64,000 nucleotides of DNA, from positions 2,108,001 to 2,172,000 of the forward strand of contig NZ_CP160403.1 in the NCBI RefSeq assembly GCF_040782645.1. Reading direction: 5' to 3'. The stretch is from Streptomyces sp. HUAS ZL42 (GTDB lineage: Bacteria > Actinomycetota > Actinomycetes > Streptomycetales > Streptomycetaceae). A program made the translations under genes and the position numbers. Under the pieces are notes generated by a model, which was not told where the DNA came from, ran no database searches, and saw only the letters and a program-made list of their open reading frames with translations. This document shows, piece after piece, positions 9,033 through 18,743 of the stretch (positions are counted from its first letter, which is position 1; the number at the start of each line of letters is the position of its first letter).

Positions 9033-10328
9033 GTGACCATCGACAGAAACCTATCCGAGACAGTCACACCAAAGCAGGTACGCCCACTGCGGGTGGCTAC
9101 GGCCAGCTTCATCGGAACCGCCATTGAGTGGTACGACTACTTCATCTACGGTATGGCCGCGGCAATTGTCTTCGGGCCGCTCTTCTTCCCCTCCGTCTCG
9201 TCGACGGCAGGCACCCTGGCCTCCTTCGCCACCTACTCGGTCGGATTCTTCGCCCGTCCAGTGGGCGGCATCATCATGGGTCACTACGGTGACCGCCTCG
9301 GCCGCAAGTCCATGCTGGTGATCTCGCTCCTCACCATGGGACTCGCCACGGTGGGAATCGGACTGCTTCCCACCTACGAGACCGTCGGGGTCTGGGCGCC
9401 GATCCTGCTCGTCACCCTGCGCTTCATCCAGGGCATAGGCGTCGGTGGCGAGTGGGGCGGAGCCGTCCTCATGGCCGTCGAGCACGCCCCGGAGAACAGG
9501 AAGACCTTCTACGGCAGCTTCCCGCAGATGGGTGTGCCGGGCGGACTCATCATCGCCAACCTGGTGTTCCTCGGTCTCACAAAGAACCTCAGCGATGACG
9601 CCTTCCTGTCCTGGGGCTGGCGCGTTCCCTTCCTGGCCAGCGCCATCATGATCGTGGCCGGCCTGGTCATTCGACTCTCCGTCGCAGAAAGCCCTGACTT
9701 CGAGTCGGTCAAGCAGTCGAAGAACGAGCAGCGCCTGCCCATCGTGACCGTGCTGAAGGAAAACTGGAAGGAGGTTCTCCTTTCTGCCGGCGCCTTCATC
9801 GGCATCAACGCGGTCGGCTATATCTTCATGGCCTACCTTCTGGCCTACACCACTCTCGGGCTCGGATTGAGCCGGGATCTCATCCTGACCTTCACGCTCG
9901 TCGCTTCCCTGGTGTGGCTGGCGGTCATTCCTTGGGCTTCCGCTCTCTCGGACCGGCATGGCAAGGCGGCGGTGCTCAAGGTCGGTTCTGTAGGCCTTGT
10001 CGCGAGCACGCTCATCCTGTTCCCGTTGATCAACACCAAGAACTCCACCTTCATTCTGCTCGCGCTCCTGGTGACGGCAGTATTCATGGGCGCGGTCTAC
10101 GGGCCGATAGCGGCACTGTTCTCGGGGCTCTTCAAGGCCGAAGTCCGCTACAGCGGTGCCTCACTCGGTTACCAAGTGGGATCGATCCTCGGTGGCGGTA
10201 TCGCGCCGACCATCGCCACGGCGCTCTACGCGAGCTACTCATCCACCACACCGATCGGCCTGTACCTCACGGGCGTGACATCGCTCAGCCTCGCGTGTGT
10301 GTGGGTGGTTACCCGCAAGACAAACTGA
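9033..10328 (+). CDS. MHS-family major facilitator transporter (probable phenylacetate or aromatic acid uptake)
   Basis: A 431-residue, 12-helix MFS permease of the metabolite:H+ symporter group. Diagnostic motifs are TAIEWYDYFIYG (residues 28-39) at helix 1, FFARPVGGIIMGHYGDRLGRK at the helix 2-3 loop, and RFIQGIGVGGEWGGA near residue 130. MHS members take up shikimate, citrate, proline, betaine and aromatic acids. Substrate cannot be read from sequence, but the upstream copy of the paa promoter/operator suggests phenylacetate or an analogue. GTG 9033 is preceded by GGAGACAGCA. Next gene is on the opposite strand after 520 bases. Confidence 0.85.
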   Translation: MTIDRNLSETVTPKQVRPLRVATASFIGTAIEWYDYFIYGMAAAIVFGPLFFPSVSSTAGTLASFATYSVGFFARPVGGIIMGHYGDRLGRKSMLVISLLTMGLATVGIGLLPTYETVGVWAPILLVTLRFIQGIGVGGEWGGAVLMAVEHAPENRKTFYGSFPQMGVPGGLIIANLVFLGLTKNLSDDAFLSWGWRVPFLASAIMIVAGLVIRLSVAESPDFESVKQSKNEQRLPIVTVLKENWKEVLLSAGAFIGINAVGYIFMAYLLAYTTLGLGLSRDLILTFTLVASLVWLAVIPWASALSDRHGKAAVLKVGSVGLVASTLILFPLINTKNSTFILLALLVTAVFMGAVYGPIAALFSGLFKAEVRYSGASLGYQVGSILGGGIAPTIATALYASYSSTTPIGLYLTGVTSLSLACVWVVTRKTN

Positions 10329-10847
10329 CGCTGGTCCCGCCGGTGGCGGTAAGGCTGATCCGCTGTGCGGCTTTCACACAGCCAGGGTTGACCGAGCCGC
10401 CATCGGAATCTCTCGGTATCCCGCACGATGAGAACAGGGCCCCGATCGATGGGGGCACGGCGACGAGTCGCGCAGCGGCTACGCCTCCGCTCCGGCTCGG
10501 AAGGTCCGTCACATCGCCCGGGCGGTCGGCACTTGTCAACGCCTCGTGGAACGGGGCGAGTTCAGGGCGGATGGCCCGGTGGCGCCGCCGAGGAGGTCGC
10601 GTACTTGCCGGTCGAGAACGCATCGCCGGCATGGGCGGGGGCTGAGCTGCCAGCTGATGACGCGACCGGGCAGCGGCCCCAGAACTCCGAGTCAGGGTTG
10701 GTGAACTTCCCGCACAACGGCGCTTCCCAGGTGCCGCTGCGGGCCTGGGCGGCGGTTGCCGCAGGAGGCACCGCGGGGACGGGTTCGCGCCACTGCTGCT
10801 GGGTTTCGATGATCTGGGCGAGCCGGCCGATCAGGTCGTCGACGGCC
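10329..10847. other. Gene-free stretch, no recognisable content
   Basis: About 520 bases separating the transporter from the small membrane proteins. Open frames exist on both strands but show no family resemblance, no ribosome site and Pro/Ala/Arg-rich translations typical of antisense GC-rich DNA. Confidence 0.4.
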
Positions 10848-11366
10848 TCAGCGAATAGCCAGGTTCGCCATGACGGTGACGGTGGTGATCGTGGCAAGCC
10901 ACACCGTGTACAGCGTCACAGGCCGCACCTGGCAATCCGAGACGACCCACGCGACCCACGCCGCCGACGATCCGGCGGCCAGCCCCACCAACCAGCAGAC
11001 AAGCCACACCTGCATGACTTGAAGGTCCGTTTGGCGATCCGGAGCTCTCATGATCGCATACGGAAGAACCAAGAACGTGAACGCCCACAGGACCCAGGCT
11101 GCGGCACTCAGCAGCCGATGCCCCACCCCACGCGCGTCTCGCAGTCTGCCGCCCAGTACCTCACACATCGTCAAGACCTGTATCGCCGTGATGCACGCCA
11201 TGGCCGGGTGCGTCGCGGTGACGAACAGCAGGGCGGCCAGCGCGTGCGCGGCGCCACGGGCACGGGGTGTGCCCGGAAAGGAGGCAGGCCACAAGATGTG
11301 GTGGGCGCGGGTCTCAGGCCCCAGTCGGAGGGCCCCTCTCCAACGGTCAGGGATCAACTGCCTCAT
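10848..11366 (-). CDS. Small four-helix membrane protein, first of a tandem pair
   Basis: About 172 residues, not a family I recognise. It has a charged N-terminus (MRQLIPDRWRGALRLG), then roughly four hydrophobic segments near residues 30-50, 70-90, 110-130 and 145-165. It is clearly homologous along its whole length to the neighbour at 11442-12011: shared blocks include HILWPASFPGTPRARG, LGGRLRDARGVGHR and CWLVGLAAGSSAAWV. The start at ATG 11366 aligns with the paralogue's start. The pair is a local duplication, and a third broken copy lies at 14985-15134. Function unknown. Confidence 0.6.
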   Translation of the reverse strand: MRQLIPDRWRGALRLGPETRAHHILWPASFPGTPRARGAAHALAALLFVTATHPAMACITAIQVLTMCEVLGGRLRDARGVGHRLLSAAAWVLWAFTFLVLPYAIMRAPDRQTDLQVMQVWLVCWLVGLAAGSSAAWVAWVVSDCQVRPVTLYTVWLATITTVTVMANLAIR

Positions 11367-11441
11367 GCACCCACTCGCCTTTCGGGTTCGCCGGGCTGCG
11401 GAATGACGACGGCTGGCCAAGGCTCCTTGCGGACTACCCCA

Positions 11442-12011
11442 TCACCCGCCGACCCCGGCCGCCTTCAGCCAAGAACTCAGGGCCGCCGCGACGGTGACGG
11501 ACATCGTGACGAGCCACACCGTGTACAGCCACACGGGTCGTGCCCGGCGGCGTGAGGCCACCCACGTGACCCACGCCGCCGACGATCCGGCGGCCAGCCC
11601 CACCAACCAGCAGACGGGCACCGAGATCCCCGAAACGTGGAATTCCATCTTGAACAGGAACATCCACAGGAATAGATAGAACGTAAACACCGACACGATC
11701 ACAGCTGCGGCAGTCAGCACCCGATGGCCCACCCCACGCGCGTCTCGCAGTCTGCCGCCCAGTACCTGACAGGACATCAGGGTCGGTATCGCCAACATGT
11801 ACGCCGCGATCCACTCCATGCCCGAGAACCGGGAGAAGGAGATGAAGGGCAAGCAGGTCGAGATGGTGATCAGCTGCGCGGCCAGCACGTGAGCGGTGCC
11901 ACGGGCACGGGGTGTGCCCGGAAAAGAGGCAGGCCACAAGATGTGGCGGGCGCGGGTCTCAGGCCCCGGGCGAAGGGCCTCTTTACAATGCGCACCGATC
12001 AATTGCTGCAC
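11442..12011 (-). CDS. Small four-helix membrane protein, second of a tandem pair
   Basis: A 189-residue homologue of the protein at 10848-11366, with the same four hydrophobic segments and the same conserved blocks. GTG 12011 is preceded by GAAAGG. The segment between helices 1 and 2 is the most divergent part of the pair. The 75-base spacer suggests co-transcription. The C-terminal block WVASRRRARPVWLYTVWL is also found in the truncated copy at 14985-15134. No catalytic motif is visible. Confidence 0.6.
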   Translation of the reverse strand: MQQLIGAHCKEALRPGPETRARHILWPASFPGTPRARGTAHVLAAQLITISTCLPFISFSRFSGMEWIAAYMLAIPTLMSCQVLGGRLRDARGVGHRVLTAAAVIVSVFTFYLFLWMFLFKMEFHVSGISVPVCWLVGLAAGSSAAWVTWVASRRRARPVWLYTVWLVTMSVTVAAALSSWLKAAGVGG

Positions 12012-12271
12012 GTGCCAGTGCCTTTCGGACTCGAAGGGGATGCGGACGGGTGCACCGCAAGGCCCCAGTACGTGTACGACTCTGGCGCATCCCCTTATGA
12101 AGCGACATCCGTGGAACCACGTAGTCCAACACTGGCGGGGTCATCGTGATCGACAAATCCGGTGACCGCAAGGACGGTACGGCGACCGCGCACGTGGGCC
12201 GGCAGTGAGTGGTGGAACGCTGATACCCGATGGGATGGAGCTGTCCAGGGCTGCACCGCACGGAAGTCTTC

Positions 12272-12400
12272 GTGTCCCACCGTGATGCCCGGCTTACCGT
12301 TCACGGCAGGCGGCTGCTGGTCGAGCGGGTCTGCGCAGGCCGCCCGGTCGCGCATGTCGCGGCCGGGATGGGCATCTCACGAGTCACGGCCTGCGGGCCT
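12272..12400 (+). pseudogene. IS481-family transposase, N-terminal scrap
   Basis: The translation VSHRDARLTVHGRRLLVERV followed by an AAGMGISRVTA helix-turn-helix matches the start of IS481 transposases. It ends abruptly inside the 3' end of the opposing phosphatase gene, and no DDE domain follows, so the element is a dead fragment. Confidence 0.6.
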
Positions 12401-14827
12401 GGTGGGGAGAGCCTGTTCAGCCCAGATCGTCTTGCCGGTGCGGGTGGGGCGGCTGCCCCAGCGCTGGGTGAGCTGGGCGACGAGTAGCAGACCGCGGCCT
12501 CCCTCGTCGAAGACCCGGGCCCGGCGCATGTGAGGGGCGGTGCTGCTGGAGTCCGAGACCTCGCAGATGAGCGCGGTGTCACGGATCAGGCGGAGCTGAA
12601 TGGGGGATCCGCCGTAGCGGATGGCGTTGGTGACGAGTTCGCTGACGACGAGTTCGGTGACGAATCCGAGGTCCTCCAGGTGCCAGGTGGCCAACTGTTT
12701 GCATGCCAGCGCACGGGCCTGGGCGACGGACGAGGGGTCCGCTGGTATCTCCCAGGTGGCGACCTGGCCCGCTTCCAGCGCGCGGGTGCGGACCACAAGG
12801 AGGGCGACGTCGTCGGTGGGTTGGTCGGGCAGGTTGTGCAGGATTCCGTCACAGATCTCCTCCAGCGCACGGCGGGGCTCACCGAGGGCTCCGCGGAGCA
12901 GGGCCAGTCCGTCGTCGAGGTCGCGGTCGCGGGCGTGGACCAGTCCGTCGGTGTAGAGGGCGAGGACGCTGCCCTCGGGGAGGTCGAAATCTGCGGTTTC
13001 GAACGGCAGACCGCCCAGCCCGAGGGGTGGTCCGCTCGGCAGGTCGAGGAAGGAGACGTGCCCATTGGGGGTGACCATGGCCGGGACGGGGTGACCGGCG
13101 CGGGCTGCGGTACAGCGGCGTGAGACGGGGTCGTAGACAACGTAGAGACAGGTGGCGCCGACCTCGCCAGGGCTCTGCGGTTCCCCGGCAGCGTCCGGTG
13201 CCCGCTCGGAGTCCAGACGCAGGACGATGTCGTCAAGGTGTGTGAGGAGCTCGTCGGGGGCCAGATCGACATCGGCGAGAGTGCGTACGGCGGTGCGGAG
13301 ACGGCCCATCGTGGCGGACGCCTGCACCCCGTGGCCGACGACGTCGCCGACGACGAGAGCGACCCGGGCTCCGGACAGGGGGATGACGTCGAACCAGTCG
13401 CCGCCGAGGCCGGCACGGGAGCTTGTGGGCCAGTAGCGGGACGCGACGTCGACAGCCGCCTGCCGGGGAGTGTGCTGCGGGAGCAGGCTGCGCTGGAGGG
13501 CGAGTGCCGTTTCGCGTTCCTGCGTGTAGCGGCGGGCGTTGTCGACGCAAACCGCCGCGCGCGCCGCGAGTTCCTTTGCGAGCAGCAAATCGTCGTCGTC
13601 GAAAGGCTCCGGGGTTCGATGGCGGCCGAGGATCGCCAGGCCGAGCGTGATGCCGCGGGCGCGCAGGGGCACGACCAACAGGGCGTGGATGCCGTGTTCG
13701 TCGATGCTGCGGACGCTGTCGGGCGAGTCCGCGGCCCACCAGCGTCGACCGGCGTCGTCGACCGCGTGGAACATGCCGCGGCCGTCGGTCAGCACGCGCC
13801 CTTGCGGCGAGCCCTCGCGGTAGCCGTGGAGGGCGCCGACTGGAATCGTCACCTCGGGGCAGCCCGCCAGCACGGAGCGGCAGGCTGTGCGACGGAAGAC
13901 GGGCGCGGTAGCAGGCGGGGGCGCCGTCTCGTCCCCGGCCAGCGCGGAATCCAGCAGGTCCACGAGGGCGAAGTCGGCGAAGTGCTCCGTGCACACCTCG
14001 GTCAGTTCTTCGGCAGTGCGGGTCACGTCGAGAGTGGAGCCGATGCGGACGCTGGACTCGTTCAGGACGTTCAGTCTGCGTCGGGCGCGGAACTGGTCCG
14101 TACTGTCCATGGCCGCCAGACACATGCCTCGTACGCGGTCGGCACTGTCCTTCAACGGGCTGAGGGACACCAGCCAGGCGTGTTCGCGGGGCTCGCCGGG
14201 GGGTTGCAGCCAAGCCTCGTACGGCACGGTCTCCCCCGTGCGCAGGACTCGCTGCCCCGCATCGCCGAGGCCCTCGAATCCGGGAAGGCGCCGGAGGGGG
14301 TCGGCGGACTCGCCCGCCCGCCGGCCCCGCAGTTTCCAGGAGGGGCTGCCTGTCACCCTCTCCATCGCGGAGTTGGTGGACACTACGAGCCCGTCCTGGT
14401 CGAAGAGAGCCACCGGTACGGGGAACTGCTCCAAAGCCCACTTCTGCAGCCGCGCAGTCGGCTCCGGCGCGGTGGCCGTCAGGAACCAGCGGACCGCGTT
14501 GTCCGAATTCAGCAGCGGGAATGCCTCGAGCCGCACCTCGACGTGGTGGCCGTCCTGGTGCCGGAGCGTGATCGTGCCGGTCCACCCGTCCGACTCGGCG
14601 AGGCTGTGCAGGGCATCAGGCGGCAGGGGTTCGGTCAGCAGATCTGCCGCAGGGCGGCCCAGCACGTCCCCGGTATCGAAGCCGAGTAGGCTGCGGGCCG
14701 CGTCGCTCCACGCGGTGACCAGCCCCTTGGCGTCCGCCTCGGCCGCGGCGGCGCCTCGGGTCATCGGCGTGGCCCTGTGCTCGTCCACGCGTACACCCTT
14801 CTGCACGACACCGGTGTCGATACCCAT
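12377..14827 (-). CDS. PAS-PAS-GAF-SpoIIE (PP2C) phosphatase with HATPase anti-sigma-like domain
   Basis: An 816-residue multidomain signalling protein typical of Streptomyces. Domains in order: two PAS sensors (about 25-130 and 135-250), a GAF domain (260-430), a SpoIIE-type PP2C phosphatase (450-660; GLGGDWFDVIPL and VVGDVVGHGVQAS hold metal-binding Asp residues) and a GHKL ATPase domain (675-805; VTELVVSELVTNAIRYGG). Such proteins control sigma factors by dephosphorylating anti-anti-sigma factors while the ATPase domain may bind or phosphorylate them. The last residues (after TIWAEQAL) run into sequence shared with the IS481 scrap, so the C-terminus may be altered. A fragment homologous to its C-terminus occurs at 48795-48956. 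Start at ATG 14827 is tentative. Confidence 0.85.
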   Translation of the reverse strand: MGIDTGVVQKGVRVDEHRATPMTRGAAAAEADAKGLVTAWSDAARSLLGFDTGDVLGRPAADLLTEPLPPDALHSLAESDGWTGTITLRHQDGHHVEVRLEAFPLLNSDNAVRWFLTATAPEPTARLQKWALEQFPVPVALFDQDGLVVSTNSAMERVTGSPSWKLRGRRAGESADPLRRLPGFEGLGDAGQRVLRTGETVPYEAWLQPPGEPREHAWLVSLSPLKDSADRVRGMCLAAMDSTDQFRARRRLNVLNESSVRIGSTLDVTRTAEELTEVCTEHFADFALVDLLDSALAGDETAPPPATAPVFRRTACRSVLAGCPEVTIPVGALHGYREGSPQGRVLTDGRGMFHAVDDAGRRWWAADSPDSVRSIDEHGIHALLVVPLRARGITLGLAILGRHRTPEPFDDDDLLLAKELAARAAVCVDNARRYTQERETALALQRSLLPQHTPRQAAVDVASRYWPTSSRAGLGGDWFDVIPLSGARVALVVGDVVGHGVQASATMGRLRTAVRTLADVDLAPDELLTHLDDIVLRLDSERAPDAAGEPQSPGEVGATCLYVVYDPVSRRCTAARAGHPVPAMVTPNGHVSFLDLPSGPPLGLGGLPFETADFDLPEGSVLALYTDGLVHARDRDLDDGLALLRGALGEPRRALEEICDGILHNLPDQPTDDVALLVVRTRALEAGQVATWEIPADPSSVAQARALACKQLATWHLEDLGFVTELVVSELVTNAIRYGGSPIQLRLIRDTALICEVSDSSSTAPHMRRARVFDEGGRGLLLVAQLTQRWGSRPTRTGKTIWAEQALPTRPAGRDS

Positions 14828-14984
14828 TGTGCGCCGGGCTCACCCGGGTACGCGCTGTCACTCCGCGAAGATGACCATGACCTGGTCGTTTTCCTGGAGG
14901 CCGCCGGGCTGCCCGCCCGGAAGCAGCTCTCGAGGATCCGCCACCGTCGGCCGCAGCCTCCACTCCACCCCACCGGCGTTCGCC

Positions 14985-15134
14985 TCACAGGCCGGCCGTC
15001 ACGATGGGGTGACAGGCCTCGGTCACCGGCAGCCACAGCTGGAGAATCGTCCCCACGATGACGGTCATCGTGATGAGCCACAACCCGTACGGAACTCCGG
15101 GCCGCGCCCGGCGACGCGAGGCCGACCACACGAC
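14985..15134 (-). pseudogene. Third, truncated copy of the small membrane protein
   Basis: On the minus strand the frame reads VVWSASRRRARPGVPYGLWL and continues to a stop at 14985. It matches the last 45 residues of the proteins at 10848-12011. The homology stops where the amidase gene's 3' end begins (15136), marking a recombination breakpoint. Confidence 0.6.
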
Positions 15135-15135
15135 T

Positions 15136-16509
15136 TCAGCCGCAGATCTCCTCCAGGGTCAGCCCGAGGGCGAGCAGTTCGCGGTCGGCTCCGACGGCAG
15201 CGTCAATCTCGAGGCCCGTCGGCAGGCCGTTGGTCGCCACGCCCATGGGGATGCTCAGGCCGGGTGCTCCGATGACGCTGGCCGGGCCGGTGTTGCGGAT
15301 GAAGGTGGCGAAGGTGTCGGCGTCTTCTCCGCGCAGAATCATGCCCTGGTCACAGGTGGCCAGGTCGAGAGCGGTGGCCGGGGTGGTCGGAAAGGCCAGG
15401 CCGTCCAGGCCGTGTGCGGCGAACGTGTCCGCGTAGGCCGCGCGCAGGCGCTGCCGCTGGGCCAGGCACTCGCGGTAGACGTCCTCGGAGACCAGGCCCG
15501 GGGCCCCGTCGAGGATGCAGCCCTCGAAGACGCCGCGCACGTCGGGGCCCGCGATGAGGGCGGCGAGCGTGGCGAGGTCCGTCTGCGGCCGGTACTTCGC
15601 CAGGTAGGCGGACAACTCCACCCGGGCCTCGTACAGCACGATGGCCATGCCGGTCGCGAACTCGCCCGCGGTGAACGAGCTGACATCGACCGGGACCAGG
15701 TCCACGCCGGCCGCCTCCAGGTTGCGCAGGGCCGTCTCCCACTGGACGGCGACCTCGTCCTGCAGCGGCTCGGTGAAGTGAGCGGTCGGCACCCCCAGCC
15801 GGATCGACCGCGGCGGTCGGGCGACGACCGGGGCGTCGTCACCGCTGAGGACGCCGTCCAGCAGAGCCAGGTCCGCGACCCGGCGCGCCATGGGGCCGAT
15901 GGTGTCCCTGGTGCCCGACAGGGGCGTCACACCCTCCCCGGGGTAGCGCCCGACGGTGGGCCGCAGCCCGCAGGTGCCGGTGACGGCCGCGGGAACACGT
16001 ACGGAGCCGCCCGTGTCGGTGCCCAGGCCCGCCCGCACCACCCCGGCCGCGACGAGTGCGGCGACCCCGCCACTGCTGCCACCGGCGAAACGGCTGGGGT
16101 CGCGCGGGTTGCGGACCGGGCCGAACGCCTGGTTGTTGCTGGTGATGCCGAACGCCAGCTCGTGCATGTTGGCCTTGCCGAGGATGACGGCACCGGCGTC
16201 GCGCAGCCGCCGTACCGCGGGCGCGTCGCACGCCGGGACGAAGTCTCGCAGGGCGGGGGTGCCGGCCGTGTTGGGCAGCCCGGCGACGTGGATGTTGTCC
16301 TTGATCGCGAGGGTCATGCCGGACAGCGGGCCCGGCTCGTCGGAAGCCTTGGCGGCGGCATCACGGTCGAGGGTGATGAAGCCGCCCAGGTGGGCCGCCT
16401 CCTCGGCGCGTTCCAGGGACCTCTGCACGGCCTCGTGCCGGCTGTGCGCGCCCGCGAGCGCCGCCCGGCCGGTCTGCGTGCCGGGTTCCTTCGTGCTGGG
16501 TTCGCTCAT
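15136..16509 (-). CDS. Amidase-signature hydrolase
   Basis: A 457-residue amidase with the complete Ser-cisSer-Lys triad: Lys in [10 protein letters not shown] (about residue 69), cis-Ser in [16 protein letters not shown] and nucleophile Ser in [14 protein letters not shown]. It would hydrolyse a small amide to acid and ammonia. ATG 16509 with AAGGAG upstream was chosen over a 35-residue longer open frame. The gene is divergent from an amide/urea-type ABC importer with a 10-bp inverted repeat between them, so it is very likely the enzyme for the imported substrate. Substrate is unknown; phenylacetamide, which would yield phenylacetate for the paa genes, is only a speculation. Confidence 0.88.
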   Translation of the reverse strand: MSEPSTKEPGTQTGRAALAGAHSRHEAVQRSLERAEEAAHLGGFITLDRDAAAKASDEPGPLSGMTLAIKDNIHVAGLPNTAGTPALRDFVPACDAPAVRRLRDAGAVILGKANMHELAFGITSNNQAFGPVRNPRDPSRFAGGSSGGVAALVAAGVVRAGLGTDTGGSVRVPAAVTGTCGLRPTVGRYPGEGVTPLSGTRDTIGPMARRVADLALLDGVLSGDDAPVVARPPRSIRLGVPTAHFTEPLQDEVAVQWETALRNLEAAGVDLVPVDVSSFTAGEFATGMAIVLYEARVELSAYLAKYRPQTDLATLAALIAGPDVRGVFEGCILDGAPGLVSEDVYRECLAQRQRLRAAYADTFAAHGLDGLAFPTTPATALDLATCDQGMILRGEDADTFATFIRNTGPASVIGAPGLSIPMGVATNGLPTGLEIDAAVGADRELLALGLTLEEICG

Positions 16510-16624
16510 GGTCTGCTCCTTCGTGCGGATCCGCTTCGACAGCTCACGGACGATCACTGCGCCGCCGCCCGTACGACGCCGGCTTTGGTTGCGGCTTTTT
16601 CGAGGGTTGACCACCCCTGACGCT

Positions 16625-16654
16625 CATGTCATCGTTCGCTCACGCGATGACATG
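16625..16654. promoter_or_regulatory. Perfect inverted repeat between amidase and importer
   Basis: CATGTCATCG (16625-16634) and CGATGACATG (16645-16654) are perfect 10-bp arms separated by ten bases. The site is just upstream of the ribosome site of the binding-protein gene and in the divergent promoter region. Its symmetry and lack of a T-tract suggest a dimeric repressor operator rather than a terminator. Confidence 0.65.
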
Positions 16655-16666
16655 TTGGAGGAAAAA

Positions 16667-17884
16667 GTGTCCACCATCAAGTCCAACCACTTGAACAAGA
16701 CCTGGCTCGCCGTCACGGCGGCCTCCGCGCTCGCCCTGACGGGCTGCGCCACCGACAGCGGGAAGTCGAGTGCCGAGAAGCAGCAGTCCGACTCCGGCGG
16801 TGCACTGAAGATCGGCCTGCTGACCAGCATGTCCGGGCCCGCCGGGCTCTTCGGGCCGGCGACGAGGAACGTCGCCGAACTCGCGGCCCAGGAGATCAAC
16901 GCCTCCGGCGGGGTGCTCGGCCGCAAGGTCAGCGTGGTCATCGGCGACGACGCGACCAACCCCGACACCGGCAGACAGACGGCCACCCGCCTGCTGAACT
17001 CCGACGGGGTCTCGGTGCTCGTGGGCATGCACACCTCCGCCACCAGGGAGGCGGTGCTGCCCAAGGCGAGATCCGCCGGCACGCTCTACATGTACACACC
17101 CGTCTTCGAGGGCGGCACCTGCGACCCGGACCTCTTCACCAACGGCGAAGTCCCCAGCCAGCAGCTGAAGCAGACCATCCCCTGGACACAGAGCACCACG
17201 GGCCGCAAGAAGTGGTTCCTGCTCGGCAACGACTACGCCTGGGGACGCGCGAGCCTCGCCGCGGCCAAGCAGTACATCACCGCGTCGGGCGGGGAGGTCG
17301 TCGGGACGGCGTTCGTGCCGCTCGGCACCACCGACTTCCAGGCCGTGATCCAGAAGATCCAGCAGGCGAACCCCGAACTGCTGCTCCCCGCCCTCGTCGG
17401 AGGTGACGCGATCGCTTTCGAGAAGCAGGCGTACGACGCCGGGCTGGGCAACAGCCAGGCGCAGCGGCTGGGAATCCTCTACGAGGAGAACACGCTGGCC
17501 GGCATGGGCCCGAAGGTCACGGAGGGGATGTACACCTCGCTCGGATACTTCCAGTCCCTGAACACCCCCGCCAACTCCGCCTTCCTGACGGCGTACCGGA
17601 AGAAGTTCGGCGCCGAGGCCCCGACCGTCACCTCCCTTTCGGAGCAGACCTACGTCGCCATCAAGGCATGGGCTCAGGCGGCCAACGCGGCCGGGAGCAC
17701 CGAGGCGAAGGATGTGGCCGCCAAGCTCGGCGGGCTCTCCCTCGACGCGCCCGCAGGCAAGGTCACGTTCGAGAAGAACAGGACCGCGACCCAGCCCGTC
17801 TACGTCGGGCAGGTGACCGGCGGGGTCGTCAAGATCGAGAAGACCTTCCCGGACGTCGCGGCCGACAGCAAGTGCACGGGGTGA
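16667..17884 (+). CDS. ABC transporter substrate-binding lipoprotein, amide/urea type
   Basis: A 405-residue type I periplasmic binding protein. The signal peptide ends in a lipobox, LALTGC, with Cys27 as lipidation site. The mature part (KIGLLTSMSGPAGLFG ... GVSVLVGMHTSATREAVLPK) and the segment TPVFEGGTCDPDLF resemble binding proteins of the AmiC/UrtA/FmdD group, which bind short amides or urea. GTG 16667 has GGAGG five bases upstream. It is the first of four genes for an importer and is divergent from the amidase. Related in sequence to the C-terminal two thirds of the protein at 21755-23215. Confidence 0.88.
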   Translation: MSTIKSNHLNKTWLAVTAASALALTGCATDSGKSSAEKQQSDSGGALKIGLLTSMSGPAGLFGPATRNVAELAAQEINASGGVLGRKVSVVIGDDATNPDTGRQTATRLLNSDGVSVLVGMHTSATREAVLPKARSAGTLYMYTPVFEGGTCDPDLFTNGEVPSQQLKQTIPWTQSTTGRKKWFLLGNDYAWGRASLAAAKQYITASGGEVVGTAFVPLGTTDFQAVIQKIQQANPELLLPALVGGDAIAFEKQAYDAGLGNSQAQRLGILYEENTLAGMGPKVTEGMYTSLGYFQSLNTPANSAFLTAYRKKFGAEAPTVTSLSEQTYVAIKAWAQAANAAGSTEAKDVAAKLGGLSLDAPAGKVTFEKNRTATQPVYVGQVTGGVVKIEKTFPDVAADSKCTG

Positions 17885-17891
17885 CGGACGC

Positions 17892-18743
17892 ATGGACCAG
17901 ACCATCGCCCTGACCCTGGGCATACTCTCCTCCGCCGCGGTCCTGGCACTGACGGCCGTGGGACTGTCGCTGTCCTTCGGGTTGATGCGGATCATCAACC
18001 TGGCGCACGGGGAGTTCCTCACCATCGGGGCGTACGGCTCCGTCGTCACCGCCGACCACGGCCTGCCCTGGGCAGTGGGCCTGGCGGCGGCCGCCGCCGT
18101 CGGACTCGGGGTGGGCGCCCTGACCGAGGTACTGCTGATACGTCGGCTGTACCGGTCACCGGAGCTGTCCATCCTGGCGACCTTCGGCCTGTCGATCGTC
18201 GTCCGCCAGCTGATCCAGCTGGAGTTCGGCAAGGACTACCGGATGGTGGCCAATCCACTGCCCGGTGCGACCCGGGTGCTCGGCGTCCCCTTCCCCACCT
18301 ACCTGTTGCTGCTCGCCGGGCTCGCGGTGACGGTCGTCGTGGCAGTCCTTGCCGTGCTGCGGTTCACCTCCCTCGGACTGCGGGTCCGCGCGGTCGCCGA
18401 CGACGCCGCGCTGTCGGAGACCCTGGGGGTGCGTTCCACGCGGGTGAACCTCGTGGTGTTCGCGGCGAGCGCGGGCCTGGCCGCGATCGCCGGGGCACTG
18501 GTCGCACCGGTCACCAACGTCCAGCCCGACATGGGCCTGGACTACGTGTTCACCGCCTTCCTCGTGGTCATCGTTGCGGGGCGGCGCGTGGCGCCGGTGC
18601 TCATCGCCGCGCTGGGTCTGGCGGCGGTGCAGAACCTGACGACCTTCTGGACCGACCCGCTGCTGGCCCGTCTGGCAGTACTGCTGCTGGCGTTCCTGGC
18701 GGTGCAGGTCCGTCCCTCCGCGAGTCTCCGGGTGGCCTCATGA
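17892..18743 (+). CDS. Branched-chain/urea-type ABC permease (LivH/UrtB family)
   Basis: A 283-residue permease with about eight hydrophobic helices. FGLMRIINLAHGEFLTIGAYG (residues 33 on) is the family signature, as is TSLGLRVRAVADD, the cytoplasmic loop that contacts the ATPases. It forms the membrane channel with the LivM part of the next gene. It starts seven bases after the binding protein and overlaps the next gene by four bases, so the whole set is one operon. Confidence 0.9.
   Translation: MDQTIALTLGILSSAAVLALTAVGLSLSFGLMRIINLAHGEFLTIGAYGSVVTADHGLPWAVGLAAAAAVGLGVGALTEVLLIRRLYRSPELSILATFGLSIVVRQLIQLEFGKDYRMVANPLPGATRVLGVPFPTYLLLLAGLAVTVVVAVLAVLRFTSLGLRVRAVADDAALSETLGVRSTRVNLVVFAASAGLAAIAGALVAPVTNVQPDMGLDYVFTAFLVVIVAGRRVAPVLIAALGLAAVQNLTTFWTDPLLARLAVLLLAFLAVQVRPSASLRVAS

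Noticed and set aside
10428..11555. 375-residue plus-strand open frame
   Set aside because: It runs antisense across the small membrane protein, which has a paralogue supporting its frame; the plus-strand translation is low-complexity Arg/Gly/Pro.
16625..16654. Rho-independent terminator
   Set aside because: Spacer of ten bases, no T-tract and location directly before a start codon argue for an operator.
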